A DNA stretch of 64,000 bases, from NCBI GenBank assembly GCA_017642425.1, contig JAGCPB010000001.1, forward strand, positions 21,424-85,423, read 5' to 3'. Both the position numbers and the translations under genes were made by a program. The notes beneath the pieces are model-generated. The model was not told the DNA's origin. It searched no databases and worked only from the letters and a program-made list of their open reading frames with translations. Positions 53,274 through 61,567 of the stretch are shown here, piece after piece; position 1 is the stretch's first letter, and each line of letters begins with the position of its first letter. This stretch comes from Bacteroidaceae bacterium. Its GTDB lineage: Bacteria; Bacteroidota; Bacteroidia; Bacteroidales; Bacteroidaceae.

Positions 53274-54365
53274 ATGAGTGAAAGGATTATTGTGGGCATT
53301 ACCCAAGGTGATGTAAACGGAATAGGATACGAGGTTATACTCAAGGTTTTCAGTGACCCCACTATGTTTGAGTTCTGCACCCCGGTGGTGTATGGATCGC
53401 CCAAGGTGATGACCTACCACAGGAAGGCTATTGACTCGCCTGTCAATTTCAATGTGGTGGACAGTGCCAGTGATGCGCAGCAGGACCGTCTTAATGTGGT
53501 GAACTGCAATCCTGATGATGTAAAGGTTGATTTCGGTATACCCACGCAGGAGAGCGGACAGGCTGCATTCCAGGCTCTGGAGCGTGCGGTCAAGGAGTAT
53601 AAGGAGGGTAAGATAGACGTGATTGTGACGGCTCCCATAAACAAAAAAACCATCCATTCCGATGCATTCCATTTCCCCGGGCATACCGAGTACATTGAGG
53701 CTCAGTTGGGAGAGGGCAATCACGCTCTCATGATCCTTATGAACAGCTCTATGAGGGTCGCACTTGCTACAGTCCATGAACCTATATCCAAGGTTGCATC
53801 CGTTCTGACCAAGGATCTTGTAAAGGAAAAGCTCAGGATACTGCAAAAGTCTTTAAAGCAGGACTTTGGTATTGAGATTCCCAGAATTGCCGTGCTGGCC
53901 CTTAATCCCCATGCAAGTGATGACGGCCTGATAGGCAATGAGGAGAATGAAATAATCAAACCCGCCATTGATGAGGCTGTAACTGAAAAGATCCAGTGTT
54001 TCGGTCCGTTCCCGGCCGATGGTTTCTTTGGCAACGGCGATTACCGCAAGTTTGATGCAGTGCTGGCCATGTATCATGACCAGGGGCTTATACCTCTCAA
54101 GGCGCTTGATATGGAGTGCGGTGTGAACTTTACCGCAGGTCTGCCGGTAGTCCGTACATCGCCCGACCATGGCACGGCATATGATATAGCCGGTAAGGGC
54201 TTGGCCAGTGAGGAATCCATGCGTGAGGCTATATTTGCGGCCATTGACATTTTCCGTTCACGCTGCAACGAGGCGGAGATACATGCCAACCCGCTGGGCA
54301 AACTCTACTTTGACCGTCGTGACGACAGCGACAAGCTCAAGCATCTGGACACAGAAAAGGAATAA
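53274..54365 (+). CDS. pdxA: 4-hydroxythreonine-4-phosphate dehydrogenase PdxA
   Basis: 363 residues. VGITQGDVNGIGYEVILK at the start, TAPINKKTIHSD, FPGHTEYIEAQ, LNPHASDDGLIGNEE and AMYHDQGLIPLKAL contain the three metal-binding His regions of PdxA. TSPDHGTAYDIAGKG is the C-terminal substrate loop. It oxidises 4-phosphohydroxy-L-threonine with NAD+ in pyridoxal phosphate synthesis. It ends 18 bp before the lipid-related gene group. Confidence 0.96.
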   Translation: MSERIIVGITQGDVNGIGYEVILKVFSDPTMFEFCTPVVYGSPKVMTYHRKAIDSPVNFNVVDSASDAQQDRLNVVNCNPDDVKVDFGIPTQESGQAAFQALERAVKEYKEGKIDVIVTAPINKKTIHSDAFHFPGHTEYIEAQLGEGNHALMILMNSSMRVALATVHEPISKVASVLTKDLVKEKLRILQKSLKQDFGIEIPRIAVLALNPHASDDGLIGNEENEIIKPAIDEAVTEKIQCFGPFPADGFFGNGDYRKFDAVLAMYHDQGLIPLKALDMECGVNFTAGLPVVRTSPDHGTAYDIAGKGLASEESMREAIFAAIDIFRSRCNEAEIHANPLGKLYFDRRDDSDKLKHLDTEKE

Positions 54366-54383
54366 TCAGGTTTTATAGGGAGA

Positions 54384-55079
54384 ATGCGTTTTGGCATCAT
54401 ATCGGCAGGAGAGGGCAGTCGTCTGGCATCCGAAGGATTCAGTCAGCCCAAACCGTTGGTGCCCATAGGCGGTGTTCCTATGATAGAGCGTCTGGCCCGC
54501 ATCTTTATGGGCTGCGGTGCGGAGCGTATTGCGGTCATCGTAAACGGGGAGAGTACAGAGACTGTAAGATTAATTCAAAATCTGTCGGTTGAAATACCCA
54601 TTGATCTTGTTGTAAAGAAAACTCCTACTCCCATGCACAGCCTCATGGAACTGGCTCCTTTCCTGGGACAAGACAGGTTTTGCGTCACCACTGTAGACAC
54701 CATATTCTCACAGAACCGTTTCAAAGATATGATGCGGGAGTTCGCGCCTACACGTCTGGACGGGATGATGGGAGTGACGCGTTTTGTTGATGATGAGAAG
54801 CCTCTTTATGTGGATGTTGATGATGAGATGAAGATAACCGGATTCCTCGATGAAATGGGCAATTTTAAGTTTGTTTCGGCCGGTATTTATGCCCTGAGGG
54901 CTTCGGCTCTTGATGTGCTTGCCAAGTGCCTGGATTGTGGCCAGACAAGGATGCGTTTTTTCCAGCGGCAGCTGCTTGAACATGGCATGGAACTCAAGGC
55001 ATTTGACATGGGGAAGGTTGTAGATGTGGATCATGTGGGTGATATAGAGAAAGCCCAAACCATAGCGATGGAGCAATGA
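54384..55079 (+). CDS. Sugar/alcohol-phosphate nucleotidyltransferase
   Basis: 231 residues. The NTP_transferase signature is SAGEGSRLASEGFSQPKPLVPIGG, slightly unusual in having an insertion before the PKPL. VTTVDTIF holds the metal-binding Asp. In the context of a CDP-alcohol phosphatidyltransferase two genes on, it may activate a polar head group as a CDP- or NDP-derivative, as IPCT-type enzymes do. A sugar-1-phosphate substrate is the alternative. The stop overlaps the next ATG (ATGA). Confidence 0.82.
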   Translation: MRFGIISAGEGSRLASEGFSQPKPLVPIGGVPMIERLARIFMGCGAERIAVIVNGESTETVRLIQNLSVEIPIDLVVKKTPTPMHSLMELAPFLGQDRFCVTTVDTIFSQNRFKDMMREFAPTRLDGMMGVTRFVDDEKPLYVDVDDEMKITGFLDEMGNFKFVSAGIYALRASALDVLAKCLDCGQTRMRFFQRQLLEHGMELKAFDMGKVVDVDHVGDIEKAQTIAMEQ

Positions 55080-55900
55080 GATATCTTGGAGTGAGTAGAG
55101 ATGAATTGTACTCGCCAAATCGTGCAGAGGGCGATTCGGCAGTTTTTCGTGCTGTTGCATTAGAGTTGGAACGGCGCGGAAACCAGGTTATCTCCATGAC
55201 AGAGAAGGAACTTGTGTCTAAAGGCATCCCCTGTGATATTGACGGCATTTTCCAGATGGCCCGAAGCAGGGAGGCATTGAATGTGCTTAAGACTGCATCG
55301 GTTCCGGTCACCAACTCCGTGTGGGGTGTAAGGAACTGTGGACGTTCCGCTCAGGTAGGACTGCTTGGAGGACCGGTAATTATTCCGGATACCGTTGCCG
55401 CTCCCATCACTATACTCCCCGAAGGTTGGAGAAACTACCCCTGCTGGTTGAAACGTGGAGACAGTCATGCCATAGAACAGGATGATGTTCAGTTTATCCG
55501 CGAATACGGTCAGCTAATGGCGTCTATACGCGGTTTTGCTGAACGCGGCATTAAACAGTATGTAATTCAGGCTCATGTCAAGGGTTGGGTTGTCAAGTTC
55601 TACGGAGTAAGGGGTTACGGACTAACTGACTGTTACGCAGCATCGGCAGAGAATGGCAAGTTCGGGTTGGAGCGTTATAATGACCAGTCGGATCAGGCAA
55701 GTGTTGATTTTAAAGCATTGACTGATTTGGCCGAGCAGGCAGCTAAGATGCTGGAGGTGGAAATATATGGCGGTGATGCAGTTGTGGGACCTGACGGGGA
55801 AATTACATTTATTGATTTCAATGACTGGCCCAGTTTCAGGACCTGTACCGTAGGCGCGGCTCAGAAAATTGCGGACCTTATTATAAGTAAGAACAGATGA
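55076..55900 (+). CDS. ATP-grasp-like protein
   Basis: 274 residues. The fold pattern is that of RimK/ATP-grasp enzymes: YPCWLKRGDSHAIEQDDV (the ATP-binding Lys region), KQYVIQAHVKGWVVKFYGV, and the C-terminal EIYGGDAVVGPDGEITFIDFNDWPSF with the metal-binding acidic residues. ATP-grasp enzymes ligate a carboxylate to an amine or thiol, or phosphorylate. Its overlaps on both sides (4 bp each) put it between the nucleotidyltransferase and the CDP-alcohol transferase. Its substrate is unknown. Confidence 0.72.
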   Translation: MRYLGVSRDELYSPNRAEGDSAVFRAVALELERRGNQVISMTEKELVSKGIPCDIDGIFQMARSREALNVLKTASVPVTNSVWGVRNCGRSAQVGLLGGPVIIPDTVAAPITILPEGWRNYPCWLKRGDSHAIEQDDVQFIREYGQLMASIRGFAERGIKQYVIQAHVKGWVVKFYGVRGYGLTDCYAASAENGKFGLERYNDQSDQASVDFKALTDLAEQAAKMLEVEIYGGDAVVGPDGEITFIDFNDWPSFRTCTVGAAQKIADLIISKNR

Positions 55901-56823
55901 CGGAGAGCGGAAAACGTGCGGTTGAGGCCACATTCAAGTCGCGTGATACCGAGGAGTGGCTGGATATATGGTTTACAAGACCCATAGGGTTCGTCTTTGC
56001 TAAAATGTTCGGGGCATTGGGCATTCATCCTAATGTCGTCACGATAATCTCAATCTTTTTAGGTGTATTTGCAGGATTCTGCTGGTGGCACACCACCATG
56101 GACTGGACGATACTGGGCATATTGATGCTCATGCTGGCCAATTTCCTGGACAGTGCCGATGGCCAGTTGGCCCGTATGACCGGTAAGAAAACACTTTGGG
56201 GACGCCTGCTGGACGGTTTTGCCGGTGATTTGTGGTTTGCATCCATCTATATATTTCTGGCACTTAGACTTACCTTTGAACCTATGCCGTTTGGCGGAGG
56301 GCGCATCTGGGGTATCTGGATATGGATTCTTGAACTTGTTTCAAGTGTGGTTTTCCATTCCCGTCAGGCGGGGTTGGCCGATTATTACCGCAACATCTAT
56401 CTGCTGTTCCATGGTGATCATGCTGAATTGAATGACAGCCGTGAACTTGCTGAACAGCAACGTAATACTCCATGGAGGGAACGTTGGTTCTGGAAGATCT
56501 GGCTGTTCTTTTACCAGAATTATACCCGCAGCCAGGAGCGCATGACTCCCTGTTTCCAGAAGTTCCGTGAGGCGGTCCGTGGCAAGTACGGCAGTGAGAT
56601 TCCAACTGAACTTGGAACAGAGTTCTGCCGCCGCACATACCGTCTGCTCAAGTGGACCAACATATCCACTTTCAATACCCGCGCCATAGTGCTTTACATC
56701 ACATTGCTCATAGGCCAGCCATGGATCTATTTCATATTTGAGCTAACGGTGATGAACATCATATTCTATGGAATGAAAGCCGCGCATGAGAAAGAGTGCC
56801 GCGAAATGATGAACCTGATATGA
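55897..56823 (+). CDS. CDP-alcohol phosphatidyltransferase-family membrane enzyme
   Basis: 308 residues with about six membrane segments. The motif D-x2-DG-x2-AR-x8-G-x3-D is present (DSADGQLARMTG ... GRLLD, ~88-110), but the last Asp of the usual Dx3D comes one residue late (DGFAGD). The family transfers a phosphate-linked alcohol from CMP, making phospholipids such as phosphatidylinositol phosphate. A C-terminal ~110 residues after the core are unusual. The start overlaps the ATP-grasp stop and the end overlaps the LPG-synthase-like gene (ATGA at both). Confidence 0.85.
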   Translation: MTESGKRAVEATFKSRDTEEWLDIWFTRPIGFVFAKMFGALGIHPNVVTIISIFLGVFAGFCWWHTTMDWTILGILMLMLANFLDSADGQLARMTGKKTLWGRLLDGFAGDLWFASIYIFLALRLTFEPMPFGGGRIWGIWIWILELVSSVVFHSRQAGLADYYRNIYLLFHGDHAELNDSRELAEQQRNTPWRERWFWKIWLFFYQNYTRSQERMTPCFQKFREAVRGKYGSEIPTELGTEFCRRTYRLLKWTNISTFNTRAIVLYITLLIGQPWIYFIFELTVMNIIFYGMKAAHEKECREMMNLI

Positions 56824-57827
56824 AGAAACTCTGGCAAACCATATTCTTCCTGTTCGGACTGGCAGCCGTGGTGCTGATGCTCCTTACCTTTGATGCAGAC
56901 TGGGTCCGCGTCAAGGAGGTCATCGGTCAGGCTGGTATATGGTTTCCGGTAATCTTAGTTCTGTGGGGATTCATTTACCTGATTAACGCTTGTTCTTTCG
57001 GCTTGATAATCAATGACGGAACGGGCAGGAGAGTGCCGTTTGGCAAGGTGTTCCAGTTGACGGTTTCAGGTTATGCACTCAATTATGTCACTCCGTTGGG
57101 ATTGATGGGAGGTGAGCCGTACCGTATTCTGGAACTGTCAGACTATGTTGGAGGCAAGAAGGCTGCATCGTCTGTTATACTCTATTCCATGATGCATATC
57201 TGCTCACATTTCTGCTTCTGGCTGTCGGCAGTTGTGCTTTACGTGATACTTCACTTTATTGCTGATAGTTACGGACTGGATGTCTGGATGTGCATAATGC
57301 TTTCAGTTTTGACTGTGGTATTTGTGGCTGTGCTTTGGATATTCTCGCTGGGTTATCGCAAGGGGTTTGTGGTAAAGGTTTTCGGATTATTGAGTCACAT
57401 TCCATTAATAAGGAAATGGGCTGCCGGTTATCTTGATAAACATCGTGAAGACCTGGATGAGGTTGACCGTCAGATTGCTTTCCTGCATAAGGAGCGTCGT
57501 GCACCGTTCCGCTGGTCACTGTTTTTGGAATACGCCGCCAGAGTGGTTTCATGTCTGGAATATTGGCTGCTGATAGGTTTGTTCATGCCTGTATTCACCT
57601 TCTGGGACAGCATACTTGTCATGGCATTCTCATCACTGTTCAGCAATATCATCTTCTTCTCACCCATGCAGATGGGCGGCTATGAGGGAGGAATGGCATT
57701 GGCTGCGGGAGGAGTTCAGGTACCAAGTGCATACGGACTTTATACCGCACTTGTGGCCCGTTTGCGCCAGATTGTGTGGACGGTGATAGGTATTTTAATA
57801 ATGAAGATTGGACGTAAGGATGATTAA
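56820..57827 (+). CDS. Lysylphosphatidylglycerol-synthase-like membrane protein (UPF0104)
   Basis: 335 residues from the ATG at 56820 that overlaps the upstream TGA; a GTG at 56796 is less likely. About eight membrane segments. YALNYVTPLGLMGGEPYRI, SSVILYSMMHI and FFSPMQMGGYEGGMAL match the LPG_synthase_TM/UPF0104 family, flippase-like proteins often beside lipid genes. No synthase domain is fused. Its place beside the CDP-alcohol transferase suggests movement or modification of that lipid. It overlaps the HAD gene by 8 bp. Confidence 0.85.
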   Translation: MKKLWQTIFFLFGLAAVVLMLLTFDADWVRVKEVIGQAGIWFPVILVLWGFIYLINACSFGLIINDGTGRRVPFGKVFQLTVSGYALNYVTPLGLMGGEPYRILELSDYVGGKKAASSVILYSMMHICSHFCFWLSAVVLYVILHFIADSYGLDVWMCIMLSVLTVVFVAVLWIFSLGYRKGFVVKVFGLLSHIPLIRKWAAGYLDKHREDLDEVDRQIAFLHKERRAPFRWSLFLEYAARVVSCLEYWLLIGLFMPVFTFWDSILVMAFSSLFSNIIFFSPMQMGGYEGGMALAAGGVQVPSAYGLYTALVARLRQIVWTVIGILIMKIGRKDD

Positions 57828-58488
57828 GGGTATACTGATAGATTTTGGCGGAACCATTGACAGCGACGGCATCCATTGGTTTGATGCTTTCCGTGAGTCC
57901 TATGCCCTTGTATCGGACATACCCCGTGATGTGCTGTATGAGGCATACGTCCATGTGGAGCGCACTCTGGGCACCAATCCCATAATCACCCCCGATTTCA
58001 CATTCCGCCAGACATTGCAGGTCAAGATATTCATGCATTGCGAATATCTGAAGTCTAAAGACATATCTTCTATATCGGATGTGGATCAGGACACCATTCT
58101 GAACTACTGTTACAATAGGGTGGTGCATCATATATCGGCCGTTTCCAAACCCACACTGGAAAAGATTCAACTGCCCATGGTACTGGTAACCAACTTCTAC
58201 GGCAATATGCACACCGTCCTTGAAGAGTTTGGCATAGACCATCTCTTCAAAGATGTAATTGAATCCGCAGTAGTAGGAGTCCGCAAACCCGATCCTGAAA
58301 TCTTCCGCTTAGGAGTAAAGGCCCTGGGCCTTGAACCGCAAGAAACCGTAATGATAGGTGACAGCCCCGAGAAAGACATCCTCCCCGCCCAATCCATCGG
58401 CTGCCAAACCATCCAGCTCAGCGCCCCTGTAACCCTTTGTGCTTCTTTTTTACTTCTTGAAGAGCATGGGAGCAAACTGGTGCAGTGA
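57820..58488 (+). CDS. HAD-family hydrolase
   Basis: 222 residues from the ATG at 57820. Motif I is LIDFGGTIDSDG (nucleophile Asp; the usual second Asp is Gly, as in many DFGGT-type members), motif II VTNFYG, motif III VRKPDPEIF and motif IV MIGDSPEKDI. As the last of five overlapping genes it could be the phosphatase that removes a phosphate from a phosphorylated head group. Its last 39 bp overlap the convergent esterase gene. Confidence 0.85.
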   Translation: MIKGILIDFGGTIDSDGIHWFDAFRESYALVSDIPRDVLYEAYVHVERTLGTNPIITPDFTFRQTLQVKIFMHCEYLKSKDISSISDVDQDTILNYCYNRVVHHISAVSKPTLEKIQLPMVLVTNFYGNMHTVLEEFGIDHLFKDVIESAVVGVRKPDPEIFRLGVKALGLEPQETVMIGDSPEKDILPAQSIGCQTIQLSAPVTLCASFLLLEEHGSKLVQ

Positions 58489-59586
58489 ACGGCGCCAGGT
58501 GAGCCACTCGTGGCCGGTGCCGGGAGACTCGTAGTAGATGTGGTTTATACCCAGCTCTTCAAGTGCCACATGCAGGTCATGAATGCCCTGATACATGCCC
58601 GACGGCTCATCGGTACCTATGCTTATGTAGAGCAGGTGGTACTGGTCATTGATTGACTTGGGATACATCTCTGCATCGCGACGGTCATTGGGGCCGCGGC
58701 CTGAACCGCTGAATCCGCCAATCCAACCAAACAGTTCAGGATGGTTAAGGCCGATGTAATATGACTGGAATCCGCCCAGTGAAAGTCCGCAGATGGCGCG
58801 GTTGTCACGGTCGGTAAGTGTGCGGTAGTGTGCATCGAAATAGGGAACTACATCCTTGATCATGACCTGCTCAAAGAATGTAAAGTCAAACATATTCTGA
58901 CGTCCTGTTGCGTTGGGGTCTGTAGCTACGGCGTGCTCCATGACAACGATCATTGGCTCTGCCTCCTTTGCGGCAATCAGATTGTCCATGATGTCGCGCA
59001 TCATACCCTGTGTGCCCCATCCGGTCTCGTCCTCACCGGCTCCGTGGAACAGGTAGAGCACCGGGAAACGACGGTTAGCCTCTTTCTTATACTGAGGCGG
59101 CAGATATACCCATGTGGTGCGCTCGGCATTGGTCAGGTCAGAGTGATACTTTACAATCTCAATCTCACCGTGCGGAACCTTCTTTTCCAGGTAATAATCC
59201 ACACCGGCCTCGGGGACTTCAATTCCGCTCTGCCACATGCTTGAACCGTAGAACTGCTTGCTGTTGGGGTCCGATATGCGCTTACCGTCAACATTCATTG
59301 TGTAATAGTGGAAACCCACTACCAGAGGATCTGTTGTAACCTCCCAGATACCGTCATCACCCTTGACAAGAGGATAGTTCTTGCCGCCTACATTGACTGT
59401 TACGGTCTTGGCATCGGGGAAATCGTTACGGAATGTTGCCGAAAGGTCCGGGTTGATCTTGGGATATTCGTGACCCTCCAGATTTGTTGTTGCACTTGTG
59501 GGCTTGGTTATAACACCCACCTGCTTGCTTCCTCCACAGGAAACCAGCATTACTGCACATAGCAGTAAATCAAAACGCAGTTTCAT
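58450..59586 (-). CDS. Esterase lipoprotein (feruloyl-esterase/enterochelin-esterase-like)
   Basis: 378 residues from the ATG at 59586 (a TTG at 59595 is less likely). Lipobox MLVSCGG gives a lipoprotein. An N-terminal immunoglobulin-like module (~40-125, FRNDFPDAKTVTVNVGG; FHYYTMNVDG) resembles CBM48-type domains. The alpha/beta-hydrolase domain has YLFHGAGEDETGW, the nucleophile GLSLGGFQ (~254-261) and GTGHEWLTW (catalytic His). Such enzymes in Bacteroidales de-esterify plant or sugar esters, but no polysaccharide-utilisation genes are near. It is last in the relA-dpp operon. Confidence 0.85.
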   Translation of the reverse strand: MKLRFDLLLCAVMLVSCGGSKQVGVITKPTSATTNLEGHEYPKINPDLSATFRNDFPDAKTVTVNVGGKNYPLVKGDDGIWEVTTDPLVVGFHYYTMNVDGKRISDPNSKQFYGSSMWQSGIEVPEAGVDYYLEKKVPHGEIEIVKYHSDLTNAERTTWVYLPPQYKKEANRRFPVLYLFHGAGEDETGWGTQGMMRDIMDNLIAAKEAEPMIVVMEHAVATDPNATGRQNMFDFTFFEQVMIKDVVPYFDAHYRTLTDRDNRAICGLSLGGFQSYYIGLNHPELFGWIGGFSGSGRGPNDRRDAEMYPKSINDQYHLLYISIGTDEPSGMYQGIHDLHVALEELGINHIYYESPGTGHEWLTWRRSLHQFAPMLFKK

Positions 59587-59607
59587 AATTCTCAATTATT
59601 AATTGGT

Positions 59608-61566
59608 CTAAAGTTTCTCGTCAAAATAATCTGTAACCTTCTGCATCAGGTGAACACGGTCGCGGCCCCGAACGTTGTGCTCATGAGTGGGATAGGGGAA
59701 ATAATCCAACTGAACGCCGGCCTTGATGCATGCCTCTACAAAACTAAGGCTGTGCTCCCAGACCACAGTGTTGTCAATGGCTCCCTGGCATATCAGCAGC
59801 TTTCCTTTCAGGTCCTTGGCGCGTGGAATCAGGCTGGTACTCTCAAATCCTGCGGCATTGGTAGTCTCAGTTTCCATATAACGCTCACCGTACATGACCT
59901 CATACCATTTCCAGTCTATCACGGGGCCTCCGGCAACACCAACCTTGAACACCTCCGGGTAATTTACCATGAGTGATATGGTCATGAATCCGCCGTAGCT
60001 CCAGCCGTGTACGCCAATGCGGTCCTTGTCAACCCAATCATGACTCATCAGCCAGCGCATGCCTGCCATCTGGTCCTCCATCTCAGCTTTACCGCACTGC
60101 TTGTGGATGGCTTTTTCATAGTCTGCGCCATGATGTTGGGTGCCGCGGTTGTCCATCACGAATACCACATATCCGTGCTGTGCCATATACATCTCCCATG
60201 TGCGCAGATAGGCGTGGAACGAGTTGTTCACCATCTGGCTGTGCGGGCCTCCATATACATATAGTATTACTGGATACTTCTTGCTGGGGTCAAAGTCTAT
60301 GGGGCGGATCAGGCGGTAGTGGTTGTCATACTTGCCGTCAGCGCTTTTGATTGAGCCCAACTCTATAGGAATGTAGTTGAGCGGGGCTGTGGGGTCATCG
60401 GCCCGGAATATTTCACGCGGTTTCTTGCCATCGGTCTGAATGATACTTACCACGCGGGGTGTGTTCAGCTCTGACCAACTGTCAATGAAATACTTGCCGT
60501 CAGGGCTTATCTGGCAGGTGTGCCAGCCGGATTCCTTGGTCAGACGCTGTGCCTTTCCGCTTTTGATATCGGCACGGTACAGATGCTGCTCGGCGGGTGA
60601 TACCTCAAATGAATAATAGTAGATGTATTTGCCCTTTATCTCCACCAACTCCAGGTCAGCATCGGTCTTGACTATACGTCTGGGCTCTCCGCCCTTAACG
60701 CTGCCCAGATATAGGTTCCAGTAACCGTCACGCACGTTGGTCTGGTAGATGAAATGCTCCGGGTCATCGGGCAGGAAAGTGAGCGGGAACAGAGGTTCCA
60801 CGTAGCGGTCATCGTGGTCTGTAAACAGTGTGCCCAGGCATTTGCCGTCGGCAGCATCGTACATGTTCAGATGCATGTTCTTCTGTGCACGGTCCAGAAC
60901 CTGAATAAAAATGCGGTCGCTTGCAGGACCCCAAGTAATGTTGGTCAGGTAACGCTCCTGGTCAAAATCGGTCACGTCCATCCATACGGTTGAACCCTTG
61001 TCTATATCATACACTCCCAGGGTGATTATCTCCGATGTCATTCCATTCATGGGGTAGCGTATCTTCTTAAGCGTACCGGTGCGCGTGGTGATATCCAGCA
61101 GCGGGAACAGTGTTACGCGGCTCTCATCCTTCTTGTAGAATGCAATCTTGCGGCGGTCTGGCGACACGAATATGCCACCCTCAATGCCGAACTCGTTACG
61201 GCTTACGCTCTCGCCGCACACAATGCCCTTCTGGTTGAAGGCGGTCACCTGATGCTCTACGCTGTCCTTGTCCAGATACCAGACCTCACCATCACGGGTA
61301 AAAGCCTTGAAGTGATCCTTCTTGGCCGATGCCAGCTTGGCGGTGGGCTGTCCCATATTCTTTCCGGTACGTGCATCAATATGATGCCACTCCTTATCCT
61401 TATAGTAAGTATAAACCGAACCGCCCTCATCCCAAGAGCAATAGATGTTCTCAACCTGAATGCCTGTACCCAACACGGCCTCCTCCATAGTGAGCAGCCT
61501 GCGCTCCTGCTGCGCCTGCACTCCAAGTGCCAGCAGCACTGCTGCAAATAATATAATCTTTTTCAT
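59608..61566 (-). CDS. Dipeptidyl-peptidase IV-family serine peptidase (S9B)
   Basis: 652 residues, signal peptide ending at VQAQ. An N-terminal beta-propeller (FVSPDRRKIAFYKKDES, CQISPDGKYFIDSW) precedes the hydrolase domain with VHGWSYGGFMT (nucleophile), GAIDNTVVW (Asp) and THEHNVRG (His). Exported DPP-IV-like enzymes in Bacteroidales release N-terminal dipeptides after Pro or Ala. It is 1 bp after the RelA-like stop and 21 bp before the esterase start. Confidence 0.92.
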   Translation of the reverse strand: MKKIILFAAVLLALGVQAQQERRLLTMEEAVLGTGIQVENIYCSWDEGGSVYTYYKDKEWHHIDARTGKNMGQPTAKLASAKKDHFKAFTRDGEVWYLDKDSVEHQVTAFNQKGIVCGESVSRNEFGIEGGIFVSPDRRKIAFYKKDESRVTLFPLLDITTRTGTLKKIRYPMNGMTSEIITLGVYDIDKGSTVWMDVTDFDQERYLTNITWGPASDRIFIQVLDRAQKNMHLNMYDAADGKCLGTLFTDHDDRYVEPLFPLTFLPDDPEHFIYQTNVRDGYWNLYLGSVKGGEPRRIVKTDADLELVEIKGKYIYYYSFEVSPAEQHLYRADIKSGKAQRLTKESGWHTCQISPDGKYFIDSWSELNTPRVVSIIQTDGKKPREIFRADDPTAPLNYIPIELGSIKSADGKYDNHYRLIRPIDFDPSKKYPVILYVYGGPHSQMVNNSFHAYLRTWEMYMAQHGYVVFVMDNRGTQHHGADYEKAIHKQCGKAEMEDQMAGMRWLMSHDWVDKDRIGVHGWSYGGFMTISLMVNYPEVFKVGVAGGPVIDWKWYEVMYGERYMETETTNAAGFESTSLIPRAKDLKGKLLICQGAIDNTVVWEHSLSFVEACIKAGVQLDYFPYPTHEHNVRGRDRVHLMQKVTDYFDEKL

Positions 61567-61567
61567 A

